Below are positions 40,046 through 49,537 of a stretch of DNA of 64,000 nucleotides, piece by piece. The stretch's first letter is position 1; every line of letters starts with the position of its first letter. Source of the DNA: Sphingomonas baiyangensis (lineage in GTDB: Bacteria > Pseudomonadota > Alphaproteobacteria > Sphingomonadales > Sphingomonadaceae); contig NZ_SWKR01000002.1 in assembly GCF_005144715.1 (NCBI RefSeq), positions 1,912,227 to 1,976,226 on the forward strand. Reading direction: 5' to 3'. The notes under the pieces were generated by a model, which was not told where the DNA came from, did not search any database, and saw only the letters and a list, made by a program, of their open reading frames with translations. The translations under genes were made by a program, and so were the position numbers.

Positions 40046-41366
40046 ATGTCCAATTTCGACTTGCTTTACATGGCGCCGAGCGAGCTCAAGCCGCGTGATC
40101 GAGCGTATCGTACGCATCCTGAAAGTCAGATGGAGCGATTGTGCGGTTCCATCATTGCATACGGGTTCAATGATCCGGTCGGGATCGACGCCGATAACCG
40201 CATCGTCTCCGGTGCCGCGCGCGTGGCTGCTGCCGAGAGGCTCGGGCTCAACCGCATCCCGGTCATCCGCATCGATCACCTGAGTCCGGCCAAACTCCGC
40301 GCCTACGCGATCGCGGTGAACAAGATTGCTGAGCTCGCGGGATACGACGAGAGCGAGCTGGCGCTCGAACTGGGTGAAATCCAGTCGTTGCTCGGCGACC
40401 ACGAGTTGCCGGAGCTGGGGTTAGAGACCGCCGAGCTCGACCGGCTACTGAGCCTTGGCGACGACATAGCCGAAGAGGAGGTCGTCGACGAGCCCGACCC
40501 CGATCGGGTGATTTCGGCAGTCGGAAGCATTTGGGACCTCGGTCGTCACGCGATGCTTTGCGGTGATGCGCTGTCACGCGACAGCTATGTCTCGCTGATG
40601 GGCGACGAGCGCGCGCGCTATATCATCAGCGATTTGCCGTACAATCTGAGCACCGACACCTTCTCGACCACGGGTCGACACTCTGATTTCTGCCAGGGGG
40701 CAGGCGAGTTAGACAGCGCTCAGTTTACCCGGTTCCTCACGACCGCGATGCGCCACATGGCCGCAATGAGCGCGAACGGCTCGATCCACATGTTCTTCAT
40801 GAGCCATCACTTCTTGCTTGAGCTGCTCCGCGCTGGCCGGATCGTCTACGGCGACCATAAGACGATCATCACCTGGAAAAAGCAGTTCCCCGGTCTCGGC
40901 TCTTGGTACCGCAGCCAGAGCGAATTTATCGCCGCGTTCAAGAACGGCGACGCACCGTACATCAACAACTTGGGTGTCCACGGCCGCAACCGCAGCACGG
41001 TCTGGGAATATGATGGGATGGCCGGCTTCGGGCGCGAGCGGGACGAACTGCTCGCTGCGAACGTGTCCGAAGCCGCTCCCGCTCATCGCCGATGCGATCC
41101 TCGACTGCAGCAAGCGCGGCTCGATCGTCCTCGACCCCTTTGCGGGATCGGGCACGATCCTGCTCGCCGCCGAGCAGACCGGGAGGAAAGCCCGAGCGAT
41201 GGAACTCGACCCGCTCTACGCCGACGTGGCCATCCGACGCTTCCGCAAGGTGACGGGTATCGAACCGGTGCTGAGAGCTACCGGAGAGACGCTGGCCGAC
41301 CTGGAAAACCGGCTCGAGGAGTTGGGGGGAAACACGAAGGAGAAGAGCGATGGCAACGTCGGGTAA
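40046..41366 (+). pseudogene. frameshifted ParB-domain DNA methyltransferase
   Basis: Two frames together give one protein of about 440 residues. The first (40046 to about 41070) has a ParB/Srx-like domain (RTHPESQMERLCGSIIAYGF, DADNRIVSGAARVAAAERLG) and the methyltransferase motif SDLPYNL. The second (about 41080-41366) has PLPLIADAILDCSKRGSIVLDPFAGSGTILLAAEQTG, the SAM-binding motif. At the junction 13 nt stand where relatives encode HPTVK (15 nt), so two bases are missing and the motif is lost. Intact relatives are phage- or island-borne adenine/cytosine methyltransferases. It overlaps the DUF5681 gene by 17 bp. Confidence 0.82.
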
Positions 41367-42087
41367 GGGGCCGAAAGGCCCGGACAAGACAGGACCGGGG
41401 AACCCGCCCAAGGAGTACCGATGGAAGCCCGGGTGCGCGTCCCCCAATCCCAAGGGACGGCCCCCATCGCGGAAGCGCAAGATCGCCTTGGCGCCGGTCG
41501 ACAAGATGGCTGAACTCGTCGAGCGGGTCGGCGGTATGATGACGAAGGGCGCTAATCCGGTTGAGTACAGAGAGTACGTCCACCTCAAGCTCTATGACAT
41601 CGCAATCGGCAAAGAAGACGCCAACCCGATTGGCAAAAGGGCGAAGGTGTCGACCGCTGATCGGCTCGCGGCGATCAAGCTGCTCGGCGAGTATGAGCGT
41701 GAGAGCGCGCGCATTCTCTCCGAGGGCCGCCAGCAGCAGTTCAACGCGGCGATGGACTACAAAGAGCGTTGGACCGCGAAATTTCACGCAGCGGAGAAGG
41801 CCGGTCGACCCGTACCCACCTGCTTGCCGCACCCGGACGACATGATCGTGCACATGCCGAGCGGACGAGTGTCGATCGTCGGACCCTGCACCCCGGCGGA
41901 GCAGATCGAGCTGGAGGAGCGCGTGGCTAACCGCGACGAGATTGTCGCCAGTCTGAAGGCTTTGAGCGAGGGGGAGCCGACGTCCGCGAACAAAAGGTTA
42001 GTGAACAAGCTTCGCAAGGTTCTACGTGGTTACAACGAGATCCTGCCCCCGCGTTTGGCCGTGGAGGTGCCGCCGCCCTTGCGCTAA
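41350..42087 (+). CDS. DUF5681 domain protein (phage-associated)
   Basis: A 245-residue basic protein. The N-terminus YRWKPGCASPNPKGRPPSRK is the DUF5681 signature (WKPGQSGNPKGRP-type), a basic DNA-binding-like segment often encoded directly after ParB-methyltransferases in prophage-like islands, where a terminase-associated role has been suggested. The remainder is helical and charged with no recognised motif. GAAGGAG precedes ATG. Overlap with the methyltransferase end supports a shared operon. Confidence 0.8.
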   Translation: MATSGKGPKGPDKTGPGNPPKEYRWKPGCASPNPKGRPPSRKRKIALAPVDKMAELVERVGGMMTKGANPVEYREYVHLKLYDIAIGKEDANPIGKRAKVSTADRLAAIKLLGEYERESARILSEGRQQQFNAAMDYKERWTAKFHAAEKAGRPVPTCLPHPDDMIVHMPSGRVSIVGPCTPAEQIELEERVANRDEIVASLKALSEGEPTSANKRLVNKLRKVLRGYNEILPPRLAVEVPPPLR

Positions 42088-42563
42088 AGTCGAATATGCC
42101 AGGCTGGGTACATAGCGCGTGCCCGGCCAAAAATCTCGTTCAGCATCATCTCCTGATGTTCGCCGGACACCGTGTTCACGAACACGAACCTGTAGCGTTC
42201 ACCAACACTCTGAGCGGTCAGCAGCTCAGCTGCAGTGATGTTGAAGAAATAGCCTTTGAGATCGCTTGCTATAACTGTGCGGTTTGTTGATTTAATATCG
42301 CATATTGTGATCGCGCCGATATCGGCAGCGATGGCATCTGCGTCTAGCAGGTCGATTTCTCGCTCCAGTCGAATCACATCGAAGGCCGCGCCGTACAGAA
42401 CCTTGCGGTGCTTGGCGAAGCCGACCAGCAAGGCGTCGCGCTCGGAACGTGTGGGACAGCGATAGGCCGGGTCTGCTTCAAGCAGAATATCGACAGCGCG
42501 CTTGGCAGTGCGATGTCCTACCCCTCGAAACGATGGTTCTACCGGCGTCCTAGTCGCAATCAT
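42084..42563 (-). CDS. hypothetical protein with a possible PD-(D/E)XK nuclease core
   Basis: A 159-residue orphan starting at ATG 42563. The stretch IRLEREIDLLDADAIAADIG followed by ITICDIKSTNR has the Asp...(x)...D-x-K spacing of a PD-(D/E)XK nuclease active site (acidic residue in the first strand, DIKST in the second). No family was recognised. It overlaps the upstream exported-protein gene by four bases (ATGA) and is convergent with the DUF5681 gene by four bases. Likely island cargo. Confidence 0.5.
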   Translation of the reverse strand: MIATRTPVEPSFRGVGHRTAKRAVDILLEADPAYRCPTRSERDALLVGFAKHRKVLYGAAFDVIRLEREIDLLDADAIAADIGAITICDIKSTNRTVIASDLKGYFFNITAAELLTAQSVGERYRFVFVNTVSGEHQEMMLNEIFGRARAMYPAWHIRL

Positions 42564-43207
42564 TGCAGCTTGTGATCGCGGCGGTAGCGATCGACCGCTA
42601 TTAACAGGCCGGCGGCTTCCGCGGGCGCGATATCGTCGGTCCAATCCTGCCCGTTTTCAGCCTTGAAGCGAACGCGCCAGGGTTGCACTGGGCGCTCGGC
42701 AGCGCGCATGGCTAGGGCTCGCATCGTCTCTTCCGGCACTGTGAACGCGACGTCCTCAATGCCGCCGCAGTTGCCATAAAGACATTCGACCCGACGATCG
42801 GCGACAATCAGCGGCACACCGGTCGGCTGACCACCGTCGTCATAGTTTGCGACCGTGAAGCGGCGCATCTCGCCCGAATATCTGAGCCTGGCATACAGCT
42901 GATAGACGGTAGCGCCGGTCTGCTTGCCGACGATCGCGCGAAAGAACGTGTCTGCGCGGACGCGGTCGGTGAGCCCGCCTTTGAATACAAACACTCGCTC
43001 GGTAGAAAGTGTCGCTGCTGGTTCGAGATCGTCGTCGGCTACGTCGACGATCTTGGCGACGCCCTCCGGGGTCAGGAACGCATACCGCTCTATGCGCAGT
43101 CCTAACTGCTTCTCAGTCCAGCTGACGACCGCTTGCGCATACGCTCCCGTAACGTGGACAGGCGAACACAGCGCGCAGGTAAGCGCTACCGCATAAGTGA
43201 AGCTCAT
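42560..43207 (-). CDS. hypothetical exported protein
   Basis: A 215-residue protein from ATG 43207. The N-terminus is signal-peptide-like (SFTYAVALTCALCSPVHVTGAYA). The mature part has paired Cys (VECLYGNCGG) and a tail with WRVRFKAENGQDWTDDIAPAE. No known domain is recognised. It is coupled by ATGA overlap to the nuclease-like gene downstream. A signal sequence followed by a nuclease-like protein is reminiscent of effector or immunity cargo, but this is speculative. Confidence 0.6.
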   Translation of the reverse strand: MSFTYAVALTCALCSPVHVTGAYAQAVVSWTEKQLGLRIERYAFLTPEGVAKIVDVADDDLEPAATLSTERVFVFKGGLTDRVRADTFFRAIVGKQTGATVYQLYARLRYSGEMRRFTVANYDDGGQPTGVPLIVADRRVECLYGNCGGIEDVAFTVPEETMRALAMRAAERPVQPWRVRFKAENGQDWTDDIAPAEAAGLLIAVDRYRRDHKLQ

Positions 43208-44052
43208 AACTTTGGTCCGGCTGGGCACCCTTGTCGCTCCTATGTCCTCTCGGGGCGACGGCCTCAAAGCCGGATGTTGGAAACCTGCTACTCACAGGCG
43301 CATGCGCCTTTACCGTTGCCGGCTGGACATGCGCGCATGCCACCCGGCCGACAGCAAAGCTGCTGACCGAGCATGAGTAGAGGGGTTTCCACGCCCCGCC
43401 TCCGGGCTTTCACCGAAGGCACGGGCAATTTGCTCGGAGTCGCGCACGAAGCAAGTCAATTCGACGAAGCGAGCGCTACCGCGCCTCCTGATCCTGCTGA
43501 CAGGGCGATAGAGGAGCGGCTGCTTCTGGCAGAGGTTCGACCGTTGTGAGCGGCCGCGTTATGGGTGAGAGCTGATGCTAACCAGATCGGATGCTGATGT
43601 CTGATTTGGGTGGAAAGCGGCCGGTCCGCTTTCCGGCACCGGCACCCCCTAAACAGACGTTCGTTCAGTCAGTCTGGGACGGCAACTAAGCGCCTCCATT
43701 TCGGTCGCTTACCCCCCACTGCAGCGTGCCTGAAAGCTGCCTGTCGGCGTCGCGAGCGAAAGGGGGAAGAGCGCGACCGCCAGCAGATGCACTGGTTGGT
43801 CTGGGGGATGTGGACGCTACGGCCGAGCTCGGCGGCTTCGTCGAGAAGAGCTTCGGCACCGCAGAGCAGTGGAGCGGCCGGCTCGAAGTTCGTCGCGGCT
43901 TCGGGGGGCCATGAGGGCGTGCTTGCGGGTGCGTCGCTTTCGTACCAGCTGCGCAGCGGACGCACGATCGTGGATGTCGGACCGTGTGCGAGGAGCTCGG
44001 CCGCGTGCCCTTTGTCGGCTATTCCGAAACTTGCGTGTCCTGCAAATTAGCC
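43208..44052. other. 845-bp region without a convincing gene
   Basis: Mixed composition, with repeat-like segments (GGAAAGCGGCCGGTCCGCTTTCC near 43613, an imperfect hairpin). A 58-codon frame at 43373-43549 has an ATG but no ribosome site or recognisable product. Longer frames at 43610-44050 look like shadows. It probably marks the edge of the island. Confidence 0.4.
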
Positions 44053-45264
44053 TCAGGCCGCCATCAACTCGTCGGCGGGGCCGAAGAACTCGAAGTGGAT
44101 CCGATCCCGCGGGACGCCTGCGAGGGTCAGCTCGCCCACGAAAGCTCGCAGAAAGGGCTTGGGGCCGCACAGGTAGTAATTGGCCGCGGCGAACGAAGTG
44201 TTCGCGCGCAGCCAGTCTCCGGTGATCAGGCCCTCTTGGTCATAGTCCCGGCCCTGCACGTCCTCCGTGCGCGGCTGCTGATAGAAGGTGGTGACGCGCA
44301 CATCGCTGCTCTGTTCCGCCAGTGCCCGGACATAATCGCGCATCGCATGGGTGGAGCCGTTGAGCGTGCCGTGGACGTAGTGGATCGGCACGGATGCGCC
44401 TTCCCGCACCAGGCTTTCCAGCATGCTGACCATCGGGGTCAGGCCGACGCCGCCGCTCAGCAGGACGATGGGCCGCTCGGCCGCGTCGGCAAGGAAGAAC
44501 TCGCCCGCCGGGACGGAGACCTTGAGCGTTGCGCCAACCTCGACATGATCGTGAAGCCAGCCGGAGGCGATGCCCTGAGGCTCCCGCTTCACGCTGATGC
44601 GGTAGGTCTCGCCATTTGGCGCGGCGGAGATGCTGTAGTTGCGCTTGAGGGGGTGTTCGCCGGGGATGTCCAGCCAGAGGGTGAGGTACTGGCCGGGCTT
44701 GTGCCGGACGACGGCTCCACCATCGACGGGGCGCAGCACGAAGGAGGTGATGATCTCGCTCTCCTGGTGCTTTTCGACCACGGCGAAGTCCCGCCAGCCG
44801 CGCCACCCGCCGGGCTGATCGGTCAGCGTTTCATAAAGCTGCGCTTCGCGGCCGATCAGGATGTCGGCCAGGAACCAGTAGGCCTCGCCCCAGGCTTCGA
44901 GGATTTCGTTCGTCGCGGCGTCGCCGAGGACATCCTTGATCGCGGCGAGCAGGGCGGTGGCGACGGCAGGGTAGTGCTCGGGCAGGATCTGCAGGCCGAC
45001 ATGCTTCTGCGCGATCCGCTCCACCGCCTCGGCCAAGACGCCGAGGTTCTCGATGTTCTGCGCATAGGCGAGCACCGCGGCGGCAAGCGCCTTCGGCTGG
45101 GAGCCGGTCTCTCCATGGTGGGACTGATTGAACAGGTCGCGGATCGCCGGGTCCTGGAACAGGCGGGCATACATGGCGCGCGTGATGTCCAGCCCATGCG
45201 CCTCCAGCGCCGGAACGGTGGCCTTGACGATGGCGATGGTCTGCTCGCTGAGCGTGCGGGACAT
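44053..45264 (-). CDS. hmp: flavohemoglobin (nitric oxide dioxygenase)
   Basis: A 403-residue three-domain protein. The globin part (1-140) has Tyr in RAMYARLF, Gln in GSQPKALA and the proximal His in RIAQKHVGLQI. The FAD domain carries KRNYSISAAPNG and the NAD domain LLSGGVGLTPMVSML and YLCGPKPF. It converts NO and oxygen to nitrate using NADH. The gene is adjacent to fixJ-fixL and shares an upstream motif with the alternative-oxidase gene. Confidence 0.96.
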   Translation of the reverse strand: MSRTLSEQTIAIVKATVPALEAHGLDITRAMYARLFQDPAIRDLFNQSHHGETGSQPKALAAAVLAYAQNIENLGVLAEAVERIAQKHVGLQILPEHYPAVATALLAAIKDVLGDAATNEILEAWGEAYWFLADILIGREAQLYETLTDQPGGWRGWRDFAVVEKHQESEIITSFVLRPVDGGAVVRHKPGQYLTLWLDIPGEHPLKRNYSISAAPNGETYRISVKREPQGIASGWLHDHVEVGATLKVSVPAGEFFLADAAERPIVLLSGGVGLTPMVSMLESLVREGASVPIHYVHGTLNGSTHAMRDYVRALAEQSSDVRVTTFYQQPRTEDVQGRDYDQEGLITGDWLRANTSFAAANYYLCGPKPFLRAFVGELTLAGVPRDRIHFEFFGPADELMAA

Positions 45265-45347
45265 GGGGGTTTGCTCCTGGTTTGCTTGGCAGATGCACGG
45301 CGGTGTATCGCCCTTGCATCCACCTAGGTGCAGCGGCGCAAACCGTC

Positions 45348-45367
45348 ATTTTGGGTCATGTCCCTAC
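45348..45367 (-). promoter_or_regulatory. shared upstream motif of hmp (candidate FixJ site)
   Basis: Read on the - strand it is GTAGGGACATGACCCAAAAT. Sixteen of its first 18 bases match GTAGGGACAAGATCCAAAT at 47534-47552. It ends 85 nt before the hmp ATG, the same orientation and nearly the same distance as the copy before aox (81 nt). Confidence 0.6.
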
Positions 45368-45401
45368 GGGCCGTACCGGAGGTGCGCGGCGGCCCGCCGG
45401 G

Positions 45402-46013
45402 TCAGGCGAGGCGGGCGATCGTGACCATCCGCACCAGTTCCGACAAGGTCTTCGCCTGCATCTTCAGCATGACGTTGGCACGGTAGACTTCCACCGTCCG
45501 CGCGCTGATCCCGAGGTCATAGGCGATGGCCTTGTTCGCCTCTCCGGCGACGAGGCCCTCCATCACCTCCCGCTCTCGCATCGAGAGTGTCGCGAGCCGC
45601 TCCTGCACCCGGTCCCGCTCCGATTGCAGCTCATCGCGATCGGCCTGGCGGGTAATGGCGGTGCGGATGGCACCCAGCATCGTCTCATCATCATAGGGCT
45701 TCTCGATGAAGTCGGAGACGCCGGCATGCATCGCCTGCACAGCCAGCGGCACGTCTGCATGGCCGGTGATGACGATGACCGGCACATGGCTTCCGCGCCG
45801 CTTCAGCTCCTGCGCGAGCTCTATGCCGTTCATGCCGGGCATGCGCACATCGGTGATGACGCAGGCATGCTCCAGCGGCGGATCCGCCTTGAGGAAGGCA
45901 TCGGCGGAGGGGAAGGAGCGCGCCTTCAGCCCGGCGCAGTCGATCAGGAACTCGAGCGAATGGCGCGCGCCTTCATCATCATCGATCACATAGACGACCG
46001 GCTCACTCGCCAT
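45402..46013 (-). CDS. fixJ: FixJ-type response regulator
   Basis: A 203-residue two-domain regulator. The receiver (1-125) has the acidic pair in YVIDDDEG, the phospho-accepting Asp in [13 protein letters not shown], Thr in VITGHADV and Lys in IEKPYDD. The LuxR/FixJ helix-turn-helix follows ([34 protein letters not shown]). Start MASEPVVY at 46013 overlaps the end of the kinase gene by 11 bp. Paired with the adjacent FixL, it should activate transcription at low oxygen or in response to NO. Confidence 0.93.
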   Translation of the reverse strand: MASEPVVYVIDDDEGARHSLEFLIDCAGLKARSFPSADAFLKADPPLEHACVITDVRMPGMNGIELAQELKRRGSHVPVIVITGHADVPLAVQAMHAGVSDFIEKPYDDETMLGAIRTAITRQADRDELQSERDRVQERLATLSMREREVMEGLVAGEANKAIAYDLGISARTVEVYRANVMLKMQAKTLSELVRMVTIARLA

Positions 46014-47505
46014 CGAACAACTCCTCTTTCCCCACGCGCTGGACTGTGAAGGTGAACAGCGCGCCGCCGCCTTCGTTCGCCTCCGCCCGGATGCGGCCGC
46101 CATGCGCCTCTACGATGGTTCGGGAAATCGACAGGCCGACCCCCATGCCCGTGGGCTTCGTGGTGACGAACGGCTGGAACAGCTGATCGGCCACGTCGGG
46201 GCTGATTCCGGGGCCGGTGTCGGCGACTGTGATCTGTGCCATCTCGTCGCCGTCAGGCTCGACCCGGATGGTGAGTTCGCGCCGCTGCAAATCGGCGGCG
46301 ACCATGGAATCGACCGCGTTGCGGACGAGGTTCACCACCACCTGCTGGATCTGCACCTTGTCCACCAACACAAGATCGAGCTCCGGGCTGAAGGAATAGT
46401 GGATGTGGATGCCGTGTTCCCGCGCGCCGACCAGCGCCAATGCACTGGCTTCCTCGATGATCTTGGGCAGGCTTTCCACCGTGCGCTCCGTTTCTCCGCG
46501 CGCGACGAAATCGCGCAGGCGGCGGATGATGGCGCCGGCGCGCAGGGCCTCCTCGCCGGCGCGCTCGACTGCATCGGCGACCTTGTCGTGCGGCACTTCC
46601 TCGCGCGCGAGCAGCATGCGGCTGCCCTTCAGGTAGTTGGCAATGGCGGAGAGCGGCTGGTTCAGCTCGTGAGCGAGGGCGGAGGCCATCTCGCCCAAGG
46701 CGGTGAGCCGGGAGACGTGGACCAGTTCGCTCTGCAACTCCTGCAGACGCGTCTCGGTCTGCTGCCGCTCAGTCAGGTCGCGGATGAAGCCGGTGAAGTA
46801 GCGCCGCCCGTCCAGCCGCATCTCCCCCACAGCCAGCTCCATCGGAAAGGTGGTGCCATCCTTCCGCTGGCCGACCACTACGCGGCCAGTGCCGATGATC
46901 CGGCGCTCGCCCGTGCGATAGTAGCGTTCCAGGTAGGAATCGTGCGCTTCGGCGTACGGGGAGGGCATCAGCATGGCGACGTTGCGCCCCTTCGCCTCTT
47001 CCGCGGTCCAGCCGAACAGCCGCTCGGCCGCTGGGCTGAAATCGTGCATCAGCCCGCGCTCGTCGATCACCACCACCGCATCCGGCACGGTGTCCAGAAT
47101 TGAACGCAGATGCGTTTCGCGCCGCGCAAGCTGCGCGGCGGCGGCTTCGGTCTCCGTCCGGGCGTGCTGAAACCACTCGCCGCCAAGGGCCACGGCAAGG
47201 CCGATCGCCACGAATGCCGCTGCCGCGACCAAGCTGCCGTTCTCGATCGGCCCGCTGAGCCAGTCGCACCACAGCCCCACGCCGGCACCAACCACCGCCG
47301 CCACCGCGCCGGCGCGCAGACCCGAGAGGGCGCTCGCCACCACGACCCCGGGCACGAAGAAGATGTAAGTCGCGCGCTGGCCCAGCTCTTCGCCGAACAC
47401 CAGGCGCACGGCCGCCCCGGCCGCGATCGCCAACACGGCCAGGACCAGCGCCGTCGAGACCGACAGGCGCGGCAGGAAACGGCTGGCGAAGCGCGCCCGC
47501 CCCAC
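46003..47505 (-). CDS. fixL: FixL-type haem-PAS sensor histidine kinase
   Basis: About 500 residues from a GTG at 47505 (the frame is open to an ATG at 47649, which would overlap the divergent aox start). There are several membrane helices ([51 protein letters not shown]). The PAS domain keeps the FixL haem-ligand context [11 protein letters not shown] and the conserved Arg in [13 protein letters not shown]. The kinase core has the H-box [18 protein letters not shown]-box [12 protein letters not shown] and G-boxes ADTGPGIS and [14 protein letters not shown]. It should sense oxygen or NO and phosphorylate FixJ. Confidence 0.9.
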   Translation of the reverse strand: MGRARFASRFLPRLSVSTALVLAVLAIAAGAAVRLVFGEELGQRATYIFFVPGVVVASALSGLRAGAVAAVVGAGVGLWCDWLSGPIENGSLVAAAAFVAIGLAVALGGEWFQHARTETEAAAAQLARRETHLRSILDTVPDAVVVIDERGLMHDFSPAAERLFGWTAEEAKGRNVAMLMPSPYAEAHDSYLERYYRTGERRIIGTGRVVVGQRKDGTTFPMELAVGEMRLDGRRYFTGFIRDLTERQQTETRLQELQSELVHVSRLTALGEMASALAHELNQPLSAIANYLKGSRMLLAREEVPHDKVADAVERAGEEALRAGAIIRRLRDFVARGETERTVESLPKIIEEASALALVGAREHGIHIHYSFSPELDLVLVDKVQIQQVVVNLVRNAVDSMVAADLQRRELTIRVEPDGDEMAQITVADTGPGISPDVADQLFQPFVTTKPTGMGVGLSISRTIVEAHGGRIRAEANEGGGALFTFTVQRVGKEELFDGE

Positions 47506-47533
47506 CTCCGGGATAGCCCTTAGGGGATGAGGG

Positions 47534-47552
47534 GTAGGGACAAGATCCAAAT
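47534..47552 (+). promoter_or_regulatory. shared upstream motif of aox (candidate FixJ site)
   Basis: GTAGGGACAAGATCCAAAT lies in the fixL-aox divergent region, 81 nt before the alternative-oxidase ATG. It matches the hmp-upstream motif at 16 of 18 positions in the same orientation relative to the gene. Confidence 0.6.
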
Positions 47553-47632
47553 GTTCCGGCTCCCTCGGCAAGCGTAGATGGCCTCCAACAGCGACGCACC
47601 AGTGAACGCGCCGCCTCAGACGGAGACTATCA

Positions 47633-48322
47633 ATGGTTGCCCCCTTCATCGACCTTGGCGTCCATCACAAGCCCCGTGGGCTTTCCGACCGGGTCGCGTT
47701 CGGCTTCACCAAGGCGCTGCGCTGGTGCGCCGACACCTTCTTCGCGGAGCGTTACGGCCACCGCGCGGTGGTGCTGGAGACGGTCGCCGCGGTGCCCGGC
47801 ATGGTCGGCGCGACGATCAACCATCTCGCGTGCCTGCGCCGCATGTGCGACGACAAGGGCTGGATCAAGACGCTCATGGACGAGGCCGAAAATGAGCGCA
47901 TGCACCTGATGACCTTCATCGAGATCTCCAAGCCCACAATGTTCGAGCGGGCGGTGATCATCGGCGTGCAGTGGGTGTTCTACCTGTTCTTCTTCGCCCT
48001 CTATCTCGTCAGCTCGAAGACGGCGCACCGCGTGGTCGGCTATTTCGAGGAAGAGGCGGTGATCAGCTACACCCATTACCTCGCCGAGATCGATGAGGGC
48101 CGCAGCCCGAACGTGTCGGCGCCGGAGATCGCCAAGCGCTATTGGGGCCTGGCCGAGGACGCGACCCTGCGCGACGTGGTACTGGTGGTGCGGGCGGACG
48201 AGGCACACCACCGTGATGTGAACCACGGCTACGCCAACGAGCTGGCCGGGCTTCCCGTCGGCAAGGTGGCCGAATGCCCGCCGCACGTGGCGCTGGAGCC
48301 GACCTGGAAGCAGGCGGCCTGA
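47633..48322 (+). CDS. aox: alternative oxidase
   Basis: A 229-residue di-iron quinol oxidase. The four helices carry the ligands: [44 protein letters not shown] and [13 protein letters not shown], which supply the E...ExxH...E...ExxH set. Two interfacial hydrophobic segments ([19 protein letters not shown]) anchor it to the membrane. It passes electrons from ubiquinol to oxygen without proton pumping and resists NO and cyanide, unlike haem-copper oxidases. It is rare in bacteria but known from some sphingomonads. A CGGAG ribosome site precedes ATG. Confidence 0.94.
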   Translation: MVAPFIDLGVHHKPRGLSDRVAFGFTKALRWCADTFFAERYGHRAVVLETVAAVPGMVGATINHLACLRRMCDDKGWIKTLMDEAENERMHLMTFIEISKPTMFERAVIIGVQWVFYLFFFALYLVSSKTAHRVVGYFEEEAVISYTHYLAEIDEGRSPNVSAPEIAKRYWGLAEDATLRDVVLVVRADEAHHRDVNHGYANELAGLPVGKVAECPPHVALEPTWKQAA

Positions 48323-48376
48323 ACCGAAACGGGCCGGCGGGCGACTGCCGCCCCCATCCTTTGGCGAGAACCGAGC

Positions 48377-48739
48377 ATGATCCCTTCGCGCCCGATCCTG
48401 GTGTACGAGCAGGACCGATCGGTCCTTGCCTCGCTCAAATTCGCCCTGACGCTGGAGGGATATTGCGTGCTCGACGGGACGAGCGCCCAGGCCGATCCGC
48501 GCCGAGCCGCATGCCTGATCATCGAACAGCGGTATGGTTCGGGCGACGGGCTCGGCCATCTGAAGCAACTTCGGGCCAGCGGATGCTCGGCTCCGGCCGT
48601 GCTTCTGGCGACCAATCCGACCCGCGCCATACGGGATCGGGCGGACGCGGCCGGAATCACATTGGTGGAAAAACCGCTGCTGACCGACGATCTGACACGG
48701 GCGCTTCGGAGCGTGGTCCGGCAGCAGGAGGCAGCATGA
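48377..48739 (+). CDS. degenerate single-domain receiver protein
   Basis: A 120-residue CheY-like protein. It keeps the first acidic residues (VYEQD, Glu11/Asp13), Thr79 (LLATNP) and Lys99 (LVEKPL), but the phospho-acceptor position is Glu50 (CLIIEQRYG) instead of Asp. It therefore probably cannot be phosphorylated and may mimic a permanently active receiver. Its stop overlaps the truncated-hemoglobin start (ATGA). The role is unknown; position suggests modulation of the FixLJ/NO response. Confidence 0.75.
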   Translation: MIPSRPILVYEQDRSVLASLKFALTLEGYCVLDGTSAQADPRRAACLIIEQRYGSGDGLGHLKQLRASGCSAPAVLLATNPTRAIRDRADAAGITLVEKPLLTDDLTRALRSVVRQQEAA

Positions 48740-49137
48740 TTGGCATCGGCGTGGTTTCAGAGGCGGAGATCGCCGCCGTGATCCCCGCCTTCTACGCGAA
48801 GGTGCGCAAGGACCCGATGCTCGGCCCGATCTTCAACGACGCGATCGGGGATTGGCCGGAGCATCTGGAGAAGCTGCAGGCCTTCTGGTCTTCCGTCATG
48901 CTGGCCAGCGGCCGCTACAAAGGGCAGCCGATGCCCGCCCATGTGCGCCATGCGGCGCGGATTACGCCCGCTGCCTTCGCCCGCTGGCTGGAGCTGTGGG
49001 ACGAGACGACGCGGGAGCTTCTGCCGGCCGAAGCGGCGGCGGCGATGCAGGACAGGGCTGAGCGGATCGCGGAGAGCCTGGCGCTCGGCATCCAGCTTTA
49101 CCAGGCCCGCGAGGCCGAACTCGCGGCGGCGGATTGA
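48736..49137 (+). CDS. group III truncated hemoglobin
   Basis: A 133-residue globin matching the group III pattern: IPAFYAKVRKDPMLGPIFND with the B10 Tyr20, the Trp-rich WPEHLEKLQAFWSSVM, the proximal His69 in GQPMPAHVRH and ITPAAFARWLELWDET. It probably binds oxygen, NO or sulfide; precise roles of group III globins are unsettled. It is coupled by ATGA to the degenerate receiver and lies 13 bp upstream of the DUF1971 gene. Confidence 0.88.
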   Translation: MIGIGVVSEAEIAAVIPAFYAKVRKDPMLGPIFNDAIGDWPEHLEKLQAFWSSVMLASGRYKGQPMPAHVRHAARITPAAFARWLELWDETTRELLPAEAAAAMQDRAERIAESLALGIQLYQAREAELAAAD

Positions 49138-49150
49138 ACGGAGACTGGAG

Positions 49151-49537
49151 ATGGCGAGCGACCAACCCGTAGCGCCGGCAACCCACCTTCCTGAAGGGCT
49201 CGAATCTTACAGCCGCACCGTCTCGTTCACCGAGGAGACGCTGCCGGCCGGCCTGCGGAAGGACCACACGACCAAGGCGGGAAGTTGGGGATTAATTTGC
49301 GTCGAGCAGGGCGTGCTACGCTACCGCGTGACCGATCCGCGCCGCCTGCCGACCGAGCGGGACCTGACGCCGGAGACCGGTCCCGGCGTGGTCGAGCCGA
49401 CAATCCTGCATCACGTGGAGCCGATCGGGCTGGTGCGCTTTCACGTCGAGTTCCTGCGCAACTCTGCCACGCCCGTTCCGCTGTGCCAGCATGAGAAGTT
49501 GGCGAAGCAGGAGAATCGTGAATGCTCCCGCCGCTAA
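49151..49537 (+). CDS. DUF1971 (YeaR/TehB-like) protein
   Basis: A 128-residue cupin-like protein with the DUF1971 sequence LPEGLESYSRTVSFTEETLP, AGLRKDHTTKAGSWG, VEPTILHHVEPIGLVRFHVEFL. The E. coli relative YeaR is induced by nitrate and NO. GACTGGAG precedes ATG. Its position between a truncated hemoglobin and an HPP protein fits a nitrogen-oxide response set. The biochemical function is unknown. Confidence 0.88.
   Translation: MASDQPVAPATHLPEGLESYSRTVSFTEETLPAGLRKDHTTKAGSWGLICVEQGVLRYRVTDPRRLPTERDLTPETGPGVVEPTILHHVEPIGLVRFHVEFLRNSATPVPLCQHEKLAKQENRECSRR

Noticed and set aside
43373..43549. A 58-codon frame at the edge of the island.
   Set aside because: No ribosome site, no recognisable family and no conserved pattern; left in the description of the intergenic region only.
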